A stretch of DNA of 64,000 nt from Butyrivibrio sp. MC2021 (GCF_000621605.1 NZ_JHXX01000001.1:1116001-1180000), one strand, 5' to 3'. Positions 25,563-35,628 are shown, numbered from the stretch's first letter. Made by a program: numbers and translations. The notes: generated from the sequence alone by a model not told the origin.

Positions 25563-25601
25563 ACCGCCTGGGCAAGCCACTACAGCGGCTGCCCAGGCGG
25601 T
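25563..25601 (-). terminator. Probable terminator of the GH53/CAP-protein operon
   Basis: Twelve-base perfect arms ACCGCCTGGGCA (25563-25574) and TGCCCAGGCGGT (25590-25601). On the minus strand it is followed by TTCTTGTTGC and an A-rich stretch, so the T-tract is imperfect. It lies about 115 bases after the stop at 25716. Confidence 0.65.
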
Positions 25602-25715
25602 CGACAATTCAAATTATTATCTGTACTCCCATGTGGTTACCCACTTATCCGCCAGTTGTACAGACACCTATAAGATACATGATTTGCCTCTAAAAAACAA
25701 GTCATTTTTTGCCCA

Positions 25716-28700
25716 TTAATTTAATGGTCTTGAACATACTTTGAAGGTAAAGGCTTTAGTTCCGCCGTAACTGCCCTTTCCTCTTATCTTGACCATGGCT
25801 GTTCCAAGGAAGCGGTTTCCGGTTACGGAAATAATCTCGTAGTCATCGGTGCTCAGAGTCTTTTTGCCTAGCTTTACGATAAGGTCCTCATCCTTGATCG
25901 GAATAATTGCTTTTCCATTGGAAAAAGACAGTTTTGAGGGATCCTTGATCTTAACGGTGGCTTTGGTTATATCCATTCCGGGACCAAGAACCCTGTAGGA
26001 GCCGCTTAAGGTATAGGTTCCGGCTTTATAGGGGCTTCTTTCGGAGCAGGTGACTGTGAGCTTTATCTCTACCGTAGTTCCTGCAGTAACCAGATCTTCA
26101 TTAAGCTCTTTTCCGGTGGATGCGTCTAAATAGGTAATGTCCTCCGGGTTGTATGCCTCAACATCTTTTCCAAAGGCCAGCAGTTCCTCGCCATCATAAA
26201 GTCTTGGGGCGGATCTGTAGTAGCCCTTTCCGGCATCTTCACTGTAGATCTTATTGTCTGCGGTCAGGGTAACTGTATCAGCCAAAGATGCCTTCCTGAT
26301 GCTGAATGCGCAGCTTGTGGTTCCGGTGAAATTCCCCAGGCCCTTGATCACTGCGGTGGGAGCCTCGCCCTCGCTGCTATCTGCTACCTTTTTGTTATTC
26401 TTGTAGGAAACCTTATAATCAATGCCCTCTCTGAGGAGCATATCTCCAAAGGTTACCGTCAGAACAGTTGCAGCGCCGCCCTGCCTATAAGTGGTATCTG
26501 CGGCTGAAACAAGAGCATTTTTGATGTTAGCAGCCTTTACTGTGACGGTCTTAGTTATAGTTCCGGTAAATCTTCCCTTCAGAACAAACCTGACACTGAG
26601 CTTTCCGATGGAACCGATGTTATTCATGTCCACATCATAGTCCCTTCCCTCTGTCAGGATATAGTTTTCACCGTCGATGGTGGTATACAGTGTAACTGCC
26701 TTGTATCCGGTCTTATCCTCCTTATAAAGGTCAGACAGCCCAAGGACTTTGCCTGTATACTCAGGCTTCTTGTTAAGGCCCGCAACCTTGACCTTGGAAG
26801 CGGCTATCCCTGTTATTTCTACAGTTGCCTTCTTTTCACCAAGATAGGTGATCTCCTCTGTGGATGTCTTGGCTATTCCTTTTATGGTGATGCTGTGTTT
26901 TCCGGCATCGTAGAGCTTGCCGGAAGAAACCTCGTAATCTCTGCCATATACAAAGACCTTTGCTCCCACCTTGACGGTTGCAACTCCCTCTTCAAAAAGC
27001 TTCTGAACACTGACTCCATCGCTGTTCCATGAAATCTTTGGAATCGCAACCTTTGCTTTGGATAGAGATACTGCCGTTGTATCTTTTCCTGCAAGGCAAG
27101 TCACATGTATAAGTACCGGCAATTTTCCTGTGAATCCTCCATTTTCAGAGGCTGTAACGCTTATGGTATAGCTCTTTCCGGCTTCTGCCATCTTGGAGGA
27201 ATCGGTGATCTTATTTCCCTCAGAGACACTTCCTTCATAGTAATTTAGTACCACATCCTTACCTGCTGCCAGCTTCTTTCCCTTATAGGAGACCTCAGGC
27301 TTTATCTTGGAGAGCTTTGTTTTTTCGGAAAGGACAATGTTCTCTTCCGAAATAAGCTCCGCCCCTGAAAGATCCGCTTTTTCTATGGAAAACATAAAGG
27401 TGGCGGTCCCGGCATAGCTTCCCTTTCCGGTTATGATGACCTTGGGAGCCTTGGCTGCATCAGCTGCCCCAGCCTTCTGATTATTGGCGTAGGACACCCC
27501 GTAGTCCCTGTTCTCCCAGAGCTTTCTGTTTCCGTGGAACACCAGGATCTCGTCATCAAAGGTTATCTTGTCGCCTGTATAGGTCTTTTTAAAAGAAGTC
27601 ACTGAAGAAGCAGAATATACGCTGTAGCCGCCGGAGCTGTTTCCAAAAGCATACCAGAGTCCGTCGGGAATATTGGAAGCATCTCCCAGGACCTTCTGAA
27701 GCTTCTTGTCATTAACATCTCCCCAGTCAAAGACAACCACATACTTATAGGTCACAGGGGCACTGTCCTGCAGTCCCTCCTTGCGGGATACAACAGTGAT
27801 CCACAGGGTCCTGTCAATTCGGATCACATCCTCATAGCGGCTTGTCCCTGCAGAAGGATTGCCGTTTTTATCAAATGTAGGCTTGGCTATGCCGTCAGTG
27901 TCGTCGTAATCAATGGTGTAAAAAATCTCAGTGGAAGGATCCTTGGTACTCATAAGGAGCAGGGAATCCTTCTCAGTCTCTCCCTGAGGAAGATTAAGAA
28001 CCGGTGTCTCTGCCTTGGGCCAGGGATTAATTGTGTACTGACAGGCTGCTGAGTACTTCTTGTCCTTGGTGGAAACGGTTATCTTGATGTTCTTAACCTC
28101 ATCCACATTTTTAAGAACTGTCACAAGACCCTTTTTCACCTCCAGCACAGAGGAATCAGAGCTTGTCCAGATAAGTTCGCTTTCTTTGTATTTATCGCTA
28201 TTTAAGGTAGCAATAAGAGTGTCTGTATTGCCGGGCTTGGCCATAAGAACTGCGGTCTTTTTATCAAGCTTGAGAACGCTATATACATCCACCTGCAAAG
28301 TGGCAGAAAGCTTGCCCATAGTAGCTGTTATCTGAACGTTGCCCTCCTTGTCAGAAGTCTCCAGCTTGGCGCTGGCACCATTTCCTGTGACACTTAAGAT
28401 GGAAGGATTGGAGGAAGTCCAGGTGACATCCTTTATCTCCTGAGAGGTCACCTCGGGCTCATGCAAAAGCTTGATATTCTGTGTATTATCGGGCTCCATA
28501 AACAGCTTTTCTTTTTCAAAATAGATCCTGGTGATGGGAGCCTCTTTTACGGTTACGTTGATAGTTGCTTTCTTGGAAGTATCCCTGTCAGAGGTAAAGG
28601 TGATCTTGGAGGTTCCCACTTTTTTACCTGTAAGTGCGCCGGTTGAGGCGTCATACTCCAGGATCTGAGCATTCTCCACCTGGGCTGTGGTGGCGGAGGA

Positions 28701-30374
28701 AAAGGTCTTTTTCCCCGCAATGACAGGTATGGCCTCGCCTATAAGATAAATGGTCTTCATGTAAGGAAGCTCAAGAGCCTGGCCGGAATCATAGGTGGTG
28801 CCGTTTTTATCAGCCTTGGCATCCTCAATGGAGTTGTACTTTTTGGCCACAACCTTGGCCACGTTTGGCTGATCCTCCACCTTGACCTTCGCTGTGGCAG
28901 ACTGGCCATCCGCAGTGGCTTTAAGAGTCGTACTGCCCTCAGTAAGCGCCTTGATGGTTTTATTCTTCTTATCAACACTGATGATCTTACTGTCATAACC
29001 GCTCCAGGTTGGTGCTATGCCTGAAACATAATGTCCGGATCCCGGCCAGCTCCGGGAGAGAGCGATTTTCTCGTAAACTGTGGGAAGGGACGCTGTTTCA
29101 TCGGGTTCCAGTTCGATTGATGTGGGATTTACTGTCACAGTTTTTGATGTGATATTGTCCTTATCAATCTGAATCCCAACAGTCTTTACCGCATCACAGG
29201 CAGCGGTCTTGTTAAGACTTGTAGCTACAGTGTTGAATTCCTGTACCCAGTAATCGACGCCATCCAGCTGTACATGTGCTATTCCAATGTACTTATAGTC
29301 GCTTCCCAGCATATTCCTTCTGTGTCCCTGGCCGCTATAATCATCGTCATCCTCTCTCCATCCTTCAAACACGGCCTGGGCGCTTCTATAACCTGCCGCA
29401 ATATTTTCTCCGGCTCCTCCAATAGCGGTATAAGCTGTAAAACAGCTCCTTCCGTCAGGTCTTGTGTGATCATAATAAACTGCAATTTCTGCAGCTCTCT
29501 GCATTGCCACCTGTTCAAGGCCGTAGTCATACTCCAGCTTTGAGAGATTTTTATAATATACTTTTTTTGAATTTGATGAATCCCAGGCCCAGACTTCAGA
29601 ACCTGTTCTGAAGGAATTGACGCTGTCCAGCATATTTCTTGACTCAGTCTGTCCGTAGGTCATGTCAAAAGAATAGGTCACATAATCACCGGAATCCTTG
29701 AATACTGAAGCAACCTCGCTGACATGATATCCGGAGTCAAAAAAGATCAGGTTTCTGCCCGAATCAAGAACAGCAGCTACCGGAAGAGTCACAGAGCCTG
29801 TTTGTCCGTAATAACTTCTGTAGGCTCCAAACATATAGTTGTTATTGGAGCTATTTATAGAAGCAAGTGCAGAATACTGCTTTGCAAAATTAGCAAGACC
29901 GTCATCCACATCATCCACATCCATGATAATGATCTTAATGGACTTTTTCTTGTTATCCCTGACAGAAGCCACCTGCTTCACCATGGAATTGGTATTATAG
30001 CAGGTCGATCTGCCAAAAAATATAGCGACATAGTCCTCAGAAAAATCGCTGACATGATAGGTCTTTCCATCAGTTGCGACGATGTTCATATTGAGGATAT
30101 AGCTCTTTGCCGACTCAGCACTCTGGAAAGAAATCTCGGAATCATCATCATCCTGAGGCACCAGAGAGGCTGGCTCATCTATAGAGATCTCCTGATCCTC
30201 ATCTTCAGGAATTTCTTCAATAATTTCCTCGGAAGCCTCATTATCTTCTATGAGTAATTCCTCTTCCTCCAAGGCAACATCCTCCTGTGCAAAAGAAGTG
30301 ATGCTGCTGCCTGCAACCATGGATGTTATGTTAAACATCGCCAGCATTATCGCTATACTTTTTCTAATCTTCAT
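25716..30374 (-). CDS. Giant secreted protein: thioredoxin-like, CAP, Ig-like and repeat domains
   Basis: 1552 residues. ATG 30374 follows GGAGG; the frame is open further to a TTG at 30395. A signal peptide (about 1-29, ending SFAQ) precedes an acidic stretch (32-75). Residues about 85-235 resemble a redoxin fold (DFSEDYVAIFFGRSTC) with a single cysteine and no CxxC. A CAP/SCP domain follows (about 245-395; HTRPDGRSCF, GAGENIAAG, GQGHRRNML). Next come Big2-like Ig domains (about 400-790), a chitobiase C-terminal-like module (PSTEIFYTIDYDDTDG, near 813), then repeated modules (about 930-1552) with the recurring YKNNKKVAD...GNFTGT pattern. It should act at the surface or in the medium. It follows the galactanase by 28 bases. 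Confidence 0.85.
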   Translation of the reverse strand: MKIRKSIAIMLAMFNITSMVAGSSITSFAQEDVALEEEELLIEDNEASEEIIEEIPEDEDQEISIDEPASLVPQDDDDSEISFQSAESAKSYILNMNIVATDGKTYHVSDFSEDYVAIFFGRSTCYNTNSMVKQVASVRDNKKKSIKIIIMDVDDVDDGLANFAKQYSALASINSSNNNYMFGAYRSYYGQTGSVTLPVAAVLDSGRNLIFFDSGYHVSEVASVFKDSGDYVTYSFDMTYGQTESRNMLDSVNSFRTGSEVWAWDSSNSKKVYYKNLSKLEYDYGLEQVAMQRAAEIAVYYDHTRPDGRSCFTAYTAIGGAGENIAAGYRSAQAVFEGWREDDDDYSGQGHRRNMLGSDYKYIGIAHVQLDGVDYWVQEFNTVATSLNKTAACDAVKTVGIQIDKDNITSKTVTVNPTSIELEPDETASLPTVYEKIALSRSWPGSGHYVSGIAPTWSGYDSKIISVDKKNKTIKALTEGSTTLKATADGQSATAKVKVEDQPNVAKVVAKKYNSIEDAKADKNGTTYDSGQALELPYMKTIYLIGEAIPVIAGKKTFSSATTAQVENAQILEYDASTGALTGKKVGTSKITFTSDRDTSKKATINVTVKEAPITRIYFEKEKLFMEPDNTQNIKLLHEPEVTSQEIKDVTWTSSNPSILSVTGNGASAKLETSDKEGNVQITATMGKLSATLQVDVYSVLKLDKKTAVLMAKPGNTDTLIATLNSDKYKESELIWTSSDSSVLEVKKGLVTVLKNVDEVKNIKITVSTKDKKYSAACQYTINPWPKAETPVLNLPQGETEKDSLLLMSTKDPSTEIFYTIDYDDTDGIAKPTFDKNGNPSAGTSRYEDVIRIDRTLWITVVSRKEGLQDSAPVTYKYVVVFDWGDVNDKKLQKVLGDASNIPDGLWYAFGNSSGGYSVYSASSVTSFKKTYTGDKITFDDEILVFHGNRKLWENRDYGVSYANNQKAGAADAAKAPKVIITGKGSYAGTATFMFSIEKADLSGAELISEENIVLSEKTKLSKIKPEVSYKGKKLAAGKDVVLNYYEGSVSEGNKITDSSKMAEAGKSYTISVTASENGGFTGKLPVLIHVTCLAGKDTTAVSLSKAKVAIPKISWNSDGVSVQKLFEEGVATVKVGAKVFVYGRDYEVSSGKLYDAGKHSITIKGIAKTSTEEITYLGEKKATVEITGIAASKVKVAGLNKKPEYTGKVLGLSDLYKEDKTGYKAVTLYTTIDGENYILTEGRDYDVDMNNIGSIGKLSVRFVLKGRFTGTITKTVTVKAANIKNALVSAADTTYRQGGAATVLTVTFGDMLLREGIDYKVSYKNNKKVADSSEGEAPTAVIKGLGNFTGTTSCAFSIRKASLADTVTLTADNKIYSEDAGKGYYRSAPRLYDGEELLAFGKDVEAYNPEDITYLDASTGKELNEDLVTAGTTVEIKLTVTCSERSPYKAGTYTLSGSYRVLGPGMDITKATVKIKDPSKLSFSNGKAIIPIKDEDLIVKLGKKTLSTDDYEIISVTGNRFLGTAMVKIRGKGSYGGTKAFTFKVCSRPLN

Positions 30375-30402
30375 CGCCCGCCTCCATAAAATCAAAAACT
30401 CA

Positions 30403-32544
30403 TTAGTTCCTGGTCAGCGCAAAATCGTCAATGGTTCCCCAGCTACCCTTGTTGCATACATAATGTACGCCCAGCTTAATGGTGTCGCCTTCCTTTATCT
30501 CAATGTCGTCGATAACAGGATTCTTCCACTCGGCCCAGTTGGTGACCATGAAGGTTTTGGTGTAGGTCTTATCTCCCACAGTGGCAAAAAGCTCCAGGTT
30601 GGAATCCCCGGACATATCGCCGCCCTGGGCAAAGCACTCCAGCTTGTAGCTGCCGGGCTCAAGCTCTGTGAGCTCCTGGAAAATGGTGAAATCCATAGGG
30701 CCGTCTCCGGACCAGAAGTGATAAGCGTAGTCGCCGGTGTGGGCATCATCAGCCTTTTTCTGAAGGTCCGTAGGATTGGAGGAGCCCTCGTAGCTTACCT
30801 GCCACATGGACACGTCACCGTCCTCAAAACCGGGGTTCAGAACCACGTTGGGTAGCTTTATCTCCAGATGACACACAATATCGAAGCTCTCGCCATCGCT
30901 GCCCTTAACGGTTCCCGGAATGTTGAGGCTCATGGCCTTGGTGTTGTCTATCTTTGAAGCCACATCGGGATCCCACTCCACAGCCACCTTCTGGTTCTTG
31001 GAGGTGTCATTGTAGATAACATCAGCCTTTTCGGGAAGCTTGATGTCATCCCCTGTGGTGTAGGTCAGATAAACATCAGGCACAGCGTCGATCTTAAGAG
31101 GCGCCTCAGAACCTGTTCTTATAAGTTTAAAAACGTTGAGGGATGCCAGTGGATCCCCGTCAAAGCTGAACATTGCCTGATTGTCCCAGGAACATCCGCC
31201 GTAGTAAAGACCTGCATCATCGGGATCATAATCCCCGGCAAAGCTGCTGGCCCAGCCGCTTCCGTAGGTCTCCCATTTCTCGGAATTCTTGTCCGTGGGC
31301 TTACCTACAGGGATCCAGGTGCCTTCCCAGTAAAAGATTCCAAGGCCTCCCGCTTCGTTTACAGCCGCCATGGTGTCCCTGAGCATATTGGCCTGGCCCT
31401 GGACCGTGGCGGGATAACCGTCAACGATATCTCCCGCTCCGGAGATGCTGTTGCCGGTGCCGTCACCCTCCTCCGCAGTGTAGCAATAGGAGGTCTCCGC
31501 CAGCATAACCTGCTTGCCGTAGTCATTTTGTATCATCTTAAGGGCGTCCTGCATTCCTTCGAAATCTCCGTTCCAGAAGGGATAGTAGGAAAGACCTATA
31601 ATATCGTAATCAACGCCGGAAAGCCCCAGATTGGTCACTCTGTTGGTGAGTTCGTCCTTATCCTGAATATTGGTGTAGTGGATCACAACCTTTATATCTT
31701 TTCCGTATTTGTCAGCAGCTTCCCGGACAGCCTTGCTTCCTGATGAAAGAAGCTTAGTCACATTGGCCTGACTCTTCTCGCCGCTCATTCCGTAGTTGAT
31801 CTCATTTCCCACCTGGACCATTCCAACGTCAACTCCGGCATCCAGAAGCTGTGCCATACTGTCAGCGGTAAACTCATAGAGAGCATCCGCCTTCTCACTA
31901 AGGCTCATACCCTCCCAGGCCTTGGGTGCGTGCTGCCTCTTGGGGTCAGCCCAGAAGTCGGAATAATGGAAGTCGATGCAGACCTTCATGCCGTACTTGG
32001 TGGCTCTTTTTCCCAGTTCTATGGCTGTGGGCAGGTCATTGTTTCCGCCTCCGTAGCCGTTGCCGTCCTTGTCATAGGGGTCATTCCAGACGCGAAGTCT
32101 TATATAGTTGACGCCGGACTCCGCCAGGGTCTCAAAAACATCTGCCGCTTCGCCGTTGTAGTTATAGTAATTAACTCCGCTGTTTTCCTCTGCCAGCACC
32201 GCTGAGGCATCCATTCCGCAGATGAAATCCTCGGAAAGTCCCTCGATCTTTTTTACAAAAATCTCAGTATCTACGGGCTCGTGAGGCTCTGCGGGGTTAA
32301 CTATAGGCTCCGGCTTCTTTATTACTTTTTCAGCGCTCTCTGCCGCCTCCGCCGTAGATGCAGCCTCTGCGGATTTCTCTGCACTTACAGCTTCTGTGGC
32401 AGTTTCAGCCTGCTGCTCTGTCACGGCTTCCGGCTCCGCTGTTGCCGGCTGTGCCGTATCCTCGGTGGCACTTCCGCAGGCACCCATTATGCTCATACTC
32501 AAGCCGCAAGCCGCGGCAACTATACATTTTGTCCTTCTTTTCAT
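30403..32544 (-). CDS. GH53 endo-beta-1,4-galactanase lipoprotein with C-terminal binding module
   Basis: 713 residues; ATG 32544 after AAGGGGAG. Lipoprotein signal ending MGAC (Cys23), then an Ala/Glu/Thr-rich linker to about residue 90. The GH53 barrel (about 105-460) starts GMDASAVLAEENSGVNYYN, with IRLRVWNDPYD, DFHYSDFWADP, acid/base Glu248 in VGNEIN and nucleophile Glu350 in LAETSY. An Ig-like segment follows (about 490-560), then a beta-sandwich (about 565-713) starting NPGFEDGDVSMWQ, similar to CBM61, which binds galactan. The enzyme cuts the beta-1,4-galactan side chains of pectin at the cell surface. Confidence 0.93.
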   Translation of the reverse strand: MKRRTKCIVAAACGLSMSIMGACGSATEDTAQPATAEPEAVTEQQAETATEAVSAEKSAEAASTAEAAESAEKVIKKPEPIVNPAEPHEPVDTEIFVKKIEGLSEDFICGMDASAVLAEENSGVNYYNYNGEAADVFETLAESGVNYIRLRVWNDPYDKDGNGYGGGNNDLPTAIELGKRATKYGMKVCIDFHYSDFWADPKRQHAPKAWEGMSLSEKADALYEFTADSMAQLLDAGVDVGMVQVGNEINYGMSGEKSQANVTKLLSSGSKAVREAADKYGKDIKVVIHYTNIQDKDELTNRVTNLGLSGVDYDIIGLSYYPFWNGDFEGMQDALKMIQNDYGKQVMLAETSYCYTAEEGDGTGNSISGAGDIVDGYPATVQGQANMLRDTMAAVNEAGGLGIFYWEGTWIPVGKPTDKNSEKWETYGSGWASSFAGDYDPDDAGLYYGGCSWDNQAMFSFDGDPLASLNVFKLIRTGSEAPLKIDAVPDVYLTYTTGDDIKLPEKADVIYNDTSKNQKVAVEWDPDVASKIDNTKAMSLNIPGTVKGSDGESFDIVCHLEIKLPNVVLNPGFEDGDVSMWQVSYEGSSNPTDLQKKADDAHTGDYAYHFWSGDGPMDFTIFQELTELEPGSYKLECFAQGGDMSGDSNLELFATVGDKTYTKTFMVTNWAEWKNPVIDDIEIKEGDTIKLGVHYVCNKGSWGTIDDFALTRN

Positions 32545-32634
32545 GATTCTCCCCTTACTTTCCTTTGTTTTTGCATTGTCTAATGCTGTAATCCATTTTA
32601 CACTAGTTTTAACAGTAAAAAAAACAATAACTTA

Positions 32635-32663
32635 TTGAAGTTCTCCCGCTTATAGTCTACAAT
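32635..32663 (+). promoter_or_regulatory. Promoter of the GH13 gene
   Basis: TTGAAG (32635-32640) and TACAAT (32658-32663) with a 17-base spacer. Transcription would start near 32670, directly before the operator at 32672. Confidence 0.7.
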
Positions 32664-32671
32664 TACGATTA

Positions 32672-32687
32672 TCGGAAACGTTTCCGA
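32672..32687. promoter_or_regulatory. LacI/CcpA-type operator
   Basis: A perfect 16-base palindrome TCGGAAACGTTTCCGA with the central CG typical of LacI-family operators. Sitting at about +2 to +17 it would block transcription when bound. The sequence differs from the motif at the window's own LacI gene, so another LacI-family protein probably reads it. Confidence 0.75.
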
Positions 32688-32702
32688 CAAAGGAGGAACA
32701 TT

Positions 32703-34295
32703 ATGCCAAACTGGTTAAAAGATGCTGTATTTTATGAAATCTACCCACAGTCCTTCAAGGACACCAACAGCGACGGTATCGGGGATATCAACGGTATCAT
32801 CGAAAAGCTTGATTATGTAAAGAGCCTTGGCTGCAACGCCCTTTGGATCAATCCCTGCTACGATTCCCCCTTCAAGGATGCGGGCTACGATGTCAGAGAT
32901 TATAAAAAGGTTGCTCCCCGCTATGGCTCCAACGAAGACCTCTACAGACTCTTCGGAGAGGCCCACAACCGCGGAATCCACGTGCTTCTGGACCTGGTTC
33001 CGGGGCACACCTCAGAGGAGCATGCCTGGTTTAAAGAGAGCATGAAGGCTGAGAAAAATCATTTTTCAGACAGATATGTGTGGACCCACGGCGCCTTCCA
33101 GGGCATCGGCGGACACCCCTACATCGGCGGCGAGGCTGAAAGAGACGGCTGCTACATGCTGAATTTCTTCAAGTGCCAGCCGGCCCTTAACTACGGCTTT
33201 TTGAACAGAACCGAAGAGTGGCAGATGGCTCCGGACGCCCCCGAGTGTATCGCCACAAGAGAAGCCATGAAGGACGTAATGCGCTTCTGGCTTGACCACG
33301 GCTGCGACGGCTTCCGTGTGGACATGGCTGATTCCCTGGTAAAAGAGGATGATGAGAACAAGTCAGCCACAGGAAAGATCTGGAAAAACATAAGAGAGAT
33401 GCTGGATAAGGATTATCCCGAGGCAGCCATTATCTCCGAGTGGAGCAATCCCCGTCAGGCCCTGAAAAACGGCTTCCACGCTGACTTTTACCTGGATCAT
33501 CACGGAAACGGCTACAACACTCTTATCCGTGACAACGAGACCCCCGGAGGCGATCATAGCTTCCTAAAAAAAGACGGAAACGGAGATATCTTCAGATTCC
33601 TGGACGATTATCTTCCTAAATATGACGAGACCAAGGACTATGGCTACATCAGCTTTATCACCTGTAACCACGACACTCCAAGACCCAGAAAGACTCTTTC
33701 CTACAGAGAGCTCAAGGTCGCATATGCCATGTTCCTTACTCTCCCCGGTGTTCCCTTTATTTATTACGGCGACGAGATCGGCATGAGATATCTGGACATT
33801 CCCACCAAGGAGGGCGGCTTTGCCAGAACCGGAAGCAGAACTCCCATGCAGTGGGATGACAGCAAGAACCACGGCTTCTCCGAGGCCAATCCCGATATTC
33901 TCTACCTTCCTCAGGATCCTGCCGATGATGCACCTACGGTAGCTTCCCAGGAAAAAGATGCGGATTCCCTTCTCAACGAAGTGAAGGCCCTTACCGCTCT
34001 TCGCCACAAGTATGCGGATCTGCAGGCGGATGCACCCTTTGAAGTTTTGTATGCGGAAAAAGAAAGCTTCCCCTTCATATACAGGAGAGGCAATCTGATG
34101 ATCGCCATCAATCCTTCGGAAAAAGAAGCCTCTGTATCCCTTATAGACAATGACCACTATGAGGACCTTGCAAGGGTATCCGATGAATACACCTATGACA
34201 ATTCCGATATCATCCATTGTATCGGAACCTGCGATGTGACTAATACCAAGATCACTCTCGGCGCACAGTCCTTTGCAGTTATCAAACTGGATTAA
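32703..34295 (+). CDS. GH13 alpha-glucosidase family enzyme, cytoplasmic
   Basis: 530 residues, no signal peptide; AGGAGGAACATT precedes ATG 32703. GH13 motifs in order: FYEIYPQSFKDTNSDGIGDI, DLVPGHTS, GFRVDMADS (nucleophile Asp207), IISEWSNP (acid Glu246) and TCNHDTPR (Asp324). The layout resembles oligo-1,6-glucosidase or alpha-glucosidase enzymes that act on imported malto-, isomalto- or sucrose-type oligosaccharides. GHTSEEH and the changed second motif set it apart from standard alpha-amylases, so I do not name a substrate. Control by a LacI-type repressor is suggested by the operator on its promoter. Confidence 0.9.
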   Translation: MPNWLKDAVFYEIYPQSFKDTNSDGIGDINGIIEKLDYVKSLGCNALWINPCYDSPFKDAGYDVRDYKKVAPRYGSNEDLYRLFGEAHNRGIHVLLDLVPGHTSEEHAWFKESMKAEKNHFSDRYVWTHGAFQGIGGHPYIGGEAERDGCYMLNFFKCQPALNYGFLNRTEEWQMAPDAPECIATREAMKDVMRFWLDHGCDGFRVDMADSLVKEDDENKSATGKIWKNIREMLDKDYPEAAIISEWSNPRQALKNGFHADFYLDHHGNGYNTLIRDNETPGGDHSFLKKDGNGDIFRFLDDYLPKYDETKDYGYISFITCNHDTPRPRKTLSYRELKVAYAMFLTLPGVPFIYYGDEIGMRYLDIPTKEGGFARTGSRTPMQWDDSKNHGFSEANPDILYLPQDPADDAPTVASQEKDADSLLNEVKALTALRHKYADLQADAPFEVLYAEKESFPFIYRRGNLMIAINPSEKEASVSLIDNDHYEDLARVSDEYTYDNSDIIHCIGTCDVTNTKITLGAQSFAVIKLD

Positions 34296-34300
34296 AAATC

Positions 34301-34335
34301 AAGGCTCCGGACTTCACTTATAAGTCCGGAGCCTT
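34301..34335. terminator. Bidirectional terminator between GH13 and HAAS-domain genes
   Basis: Fourteen-base perfect arms AAGGCTCCGGACTT and AAGTCCGGAGCCTT with a seven-base loop, followed by TCTATTTCTAT on plus and TTGATTTTTAATCC on minus. Confidence 0.85.
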
Positions 34336-34349
34336 TCTATTTCTATATA

Positions 34350-35570
34350 TTATTTTCTGCCGTAGGCTTTCTTGAGATAAGTGTGTACGATGGGAGCGAT
34401 GATCCAGATCAGCCAGATGCGGCCCCACATGTGGAATACGAAACCGCCCAGCATGAAGATGATAAATACCACGAACCAGAAGTTCTCAAGGATCGTCTCC
34501 ATAAGAGGACTTGCTTCGCGGCTGCCCTCTGAAGCAGTTCCAGCCACTGTTTCAACAACCTCAACCTTATTACCTGTCATTGTTTCAACGGTTCTTGTAG
34601 TCTCTTTTTCCCAGTTATCCATAATCTTGTCATCCTTCTTTCCATTGTCTATTGAAACCACGATGCTCTTGCCATCCTTTGTGTGCTTCTCAATCTTGAT
34701 GTTTCCGGTGTTCTTGTCTACTGTGGTCCTCTTGATCTCTTTGCTATCTTCCTCATCATCCTCGGAATCCAGATCCTCTCCCAGGTGAAGGAGTCTGTGG
34801 CATGCGCCGGTCTTAGCTGAAGCGCTCACAATGAAGAACACTCCAAGGCCTGCCAAAATGAAAAGAAGTGAAGGGGCAAGACCCTCAGTAATAAACTCAT
34901 TTTTGAAAAGAAACTCTAAAACTGCAACGGGTAAAACACTTAAGGAGCAAAGCACGATTCCCAGGGCCAGTGTGATTCCCTTGGTGATCTGATGTGCGTT
35001 AAGCTCGCCCTTAACATACTCTTTTGTCATGTCATCTATGTAGCAGGGCTCTACTCTTAAGTATTTCCACTCTTTTCTTCTGGCATTGGATAAAACTATG
35101 AAGCCCACACCAATTGCTACCAGTACGAAGAAGGCTGTAAGTGCAACCGCAAGCACCAGCTTGGAAACTGCATTTATGGCAAAAAGCTTGGCCAGCTCAT
35201 CGGAAAAGATCGGAGGAACCACCGATACTATGCAAAGTCCAATGCCAAGAGCCAGAAGGAATTTGGAGAAAGCGTGCTCAGCGATATAATCCCTGGCCTC
35301 ATCGATGCTGACATATCTGCCAACCTTCTCGGTGTACTCGCCATCGCCCTCTGCATCTGACCCAAGTCCCAGGGACTGCTTTATCTCTTCGAGGTTGCCA
35401 AACTCTGAAATGATAACCCCAACTGCCTCATTCTCAGGCTTGCCCTCAGCCAGAAGTTCATTAAATTTATCTTCCATCATTGAAAGAAGCTCTTCCTTTG
35501 CCCTAAGAACCTCCTCAGTCTTAGGAAAGTTTGCAAACATGTTTTCTAAGTAAATTCTGATTGTATCCAT
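34350..35570 (-). CDS. HAAS/permease-prefix-domain membrane protein
   Basis: 406 residues; GGGAGA before ATG 35570. The N-terminal 75 residues (MDTIRIYLENMFANFP, VGVIISEFGNLEEIKQSLG) are the HAAS or permease-prefix helical domain often made with PadR regulators. Four membrane spans follow in two pairs (about 100-165 and 195-255), then a charged cytoplasmic segment (about 265-355) and two short hydrophobic stretches near the C terminus (about 365-400). Function is unknown; such proteins are thought to sense or adjust envelope stress. It lies 58 bases downstream of its PadR partner. Confidence 0.85.
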   Translation of the reverse strand: MDTIRIYLENMFANFPKTEEVLRAKEELLSMMEDKFNELLAEGKPENEAVGVIISEFGNLEEIKQSLGLGSDAEGDGEYTEKVGRYVSIDEARDYIAEHAFSKFLLALGIGLCIVSVVPPIFSDELAKLFAINAVSKLVLAVALTAFFVLVAIGVGFIVLSNARRKEWKYLRVEPCYIDDMTKEYVKGELNAHQITKGITLALGIVLCSLSVLPVAVLEFLFKNEFITEGLAPSLLFILAGLGVFFIVSASAKTGACHRLLHLGEDLDSEDDEEDSKEIKRTTVDKNTGNIKIEKHTKDGKSIVVSIDNGKKDDKIMDNWEKETTRTVETMTGNKVEVVETVAGTASEGSREASPLMETILENFWFVVFIIFMLGGFVFHMWGRIWLIWIIAPIVHTYLKKAYGRK

Positions 35571-35628
35571 TTTAGTCTCCCTTTATTTTTTCACACACTT
35601 TTTTCGATTAAATCAAAAACTTAATGAA

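Noticed and set aside
32545-32634. Promoter for the GH53 gene
   Set aside because: A TAAAAT hexamer is present on the minus strand but no -35 box lies at a suitable distance, so no site is listed.
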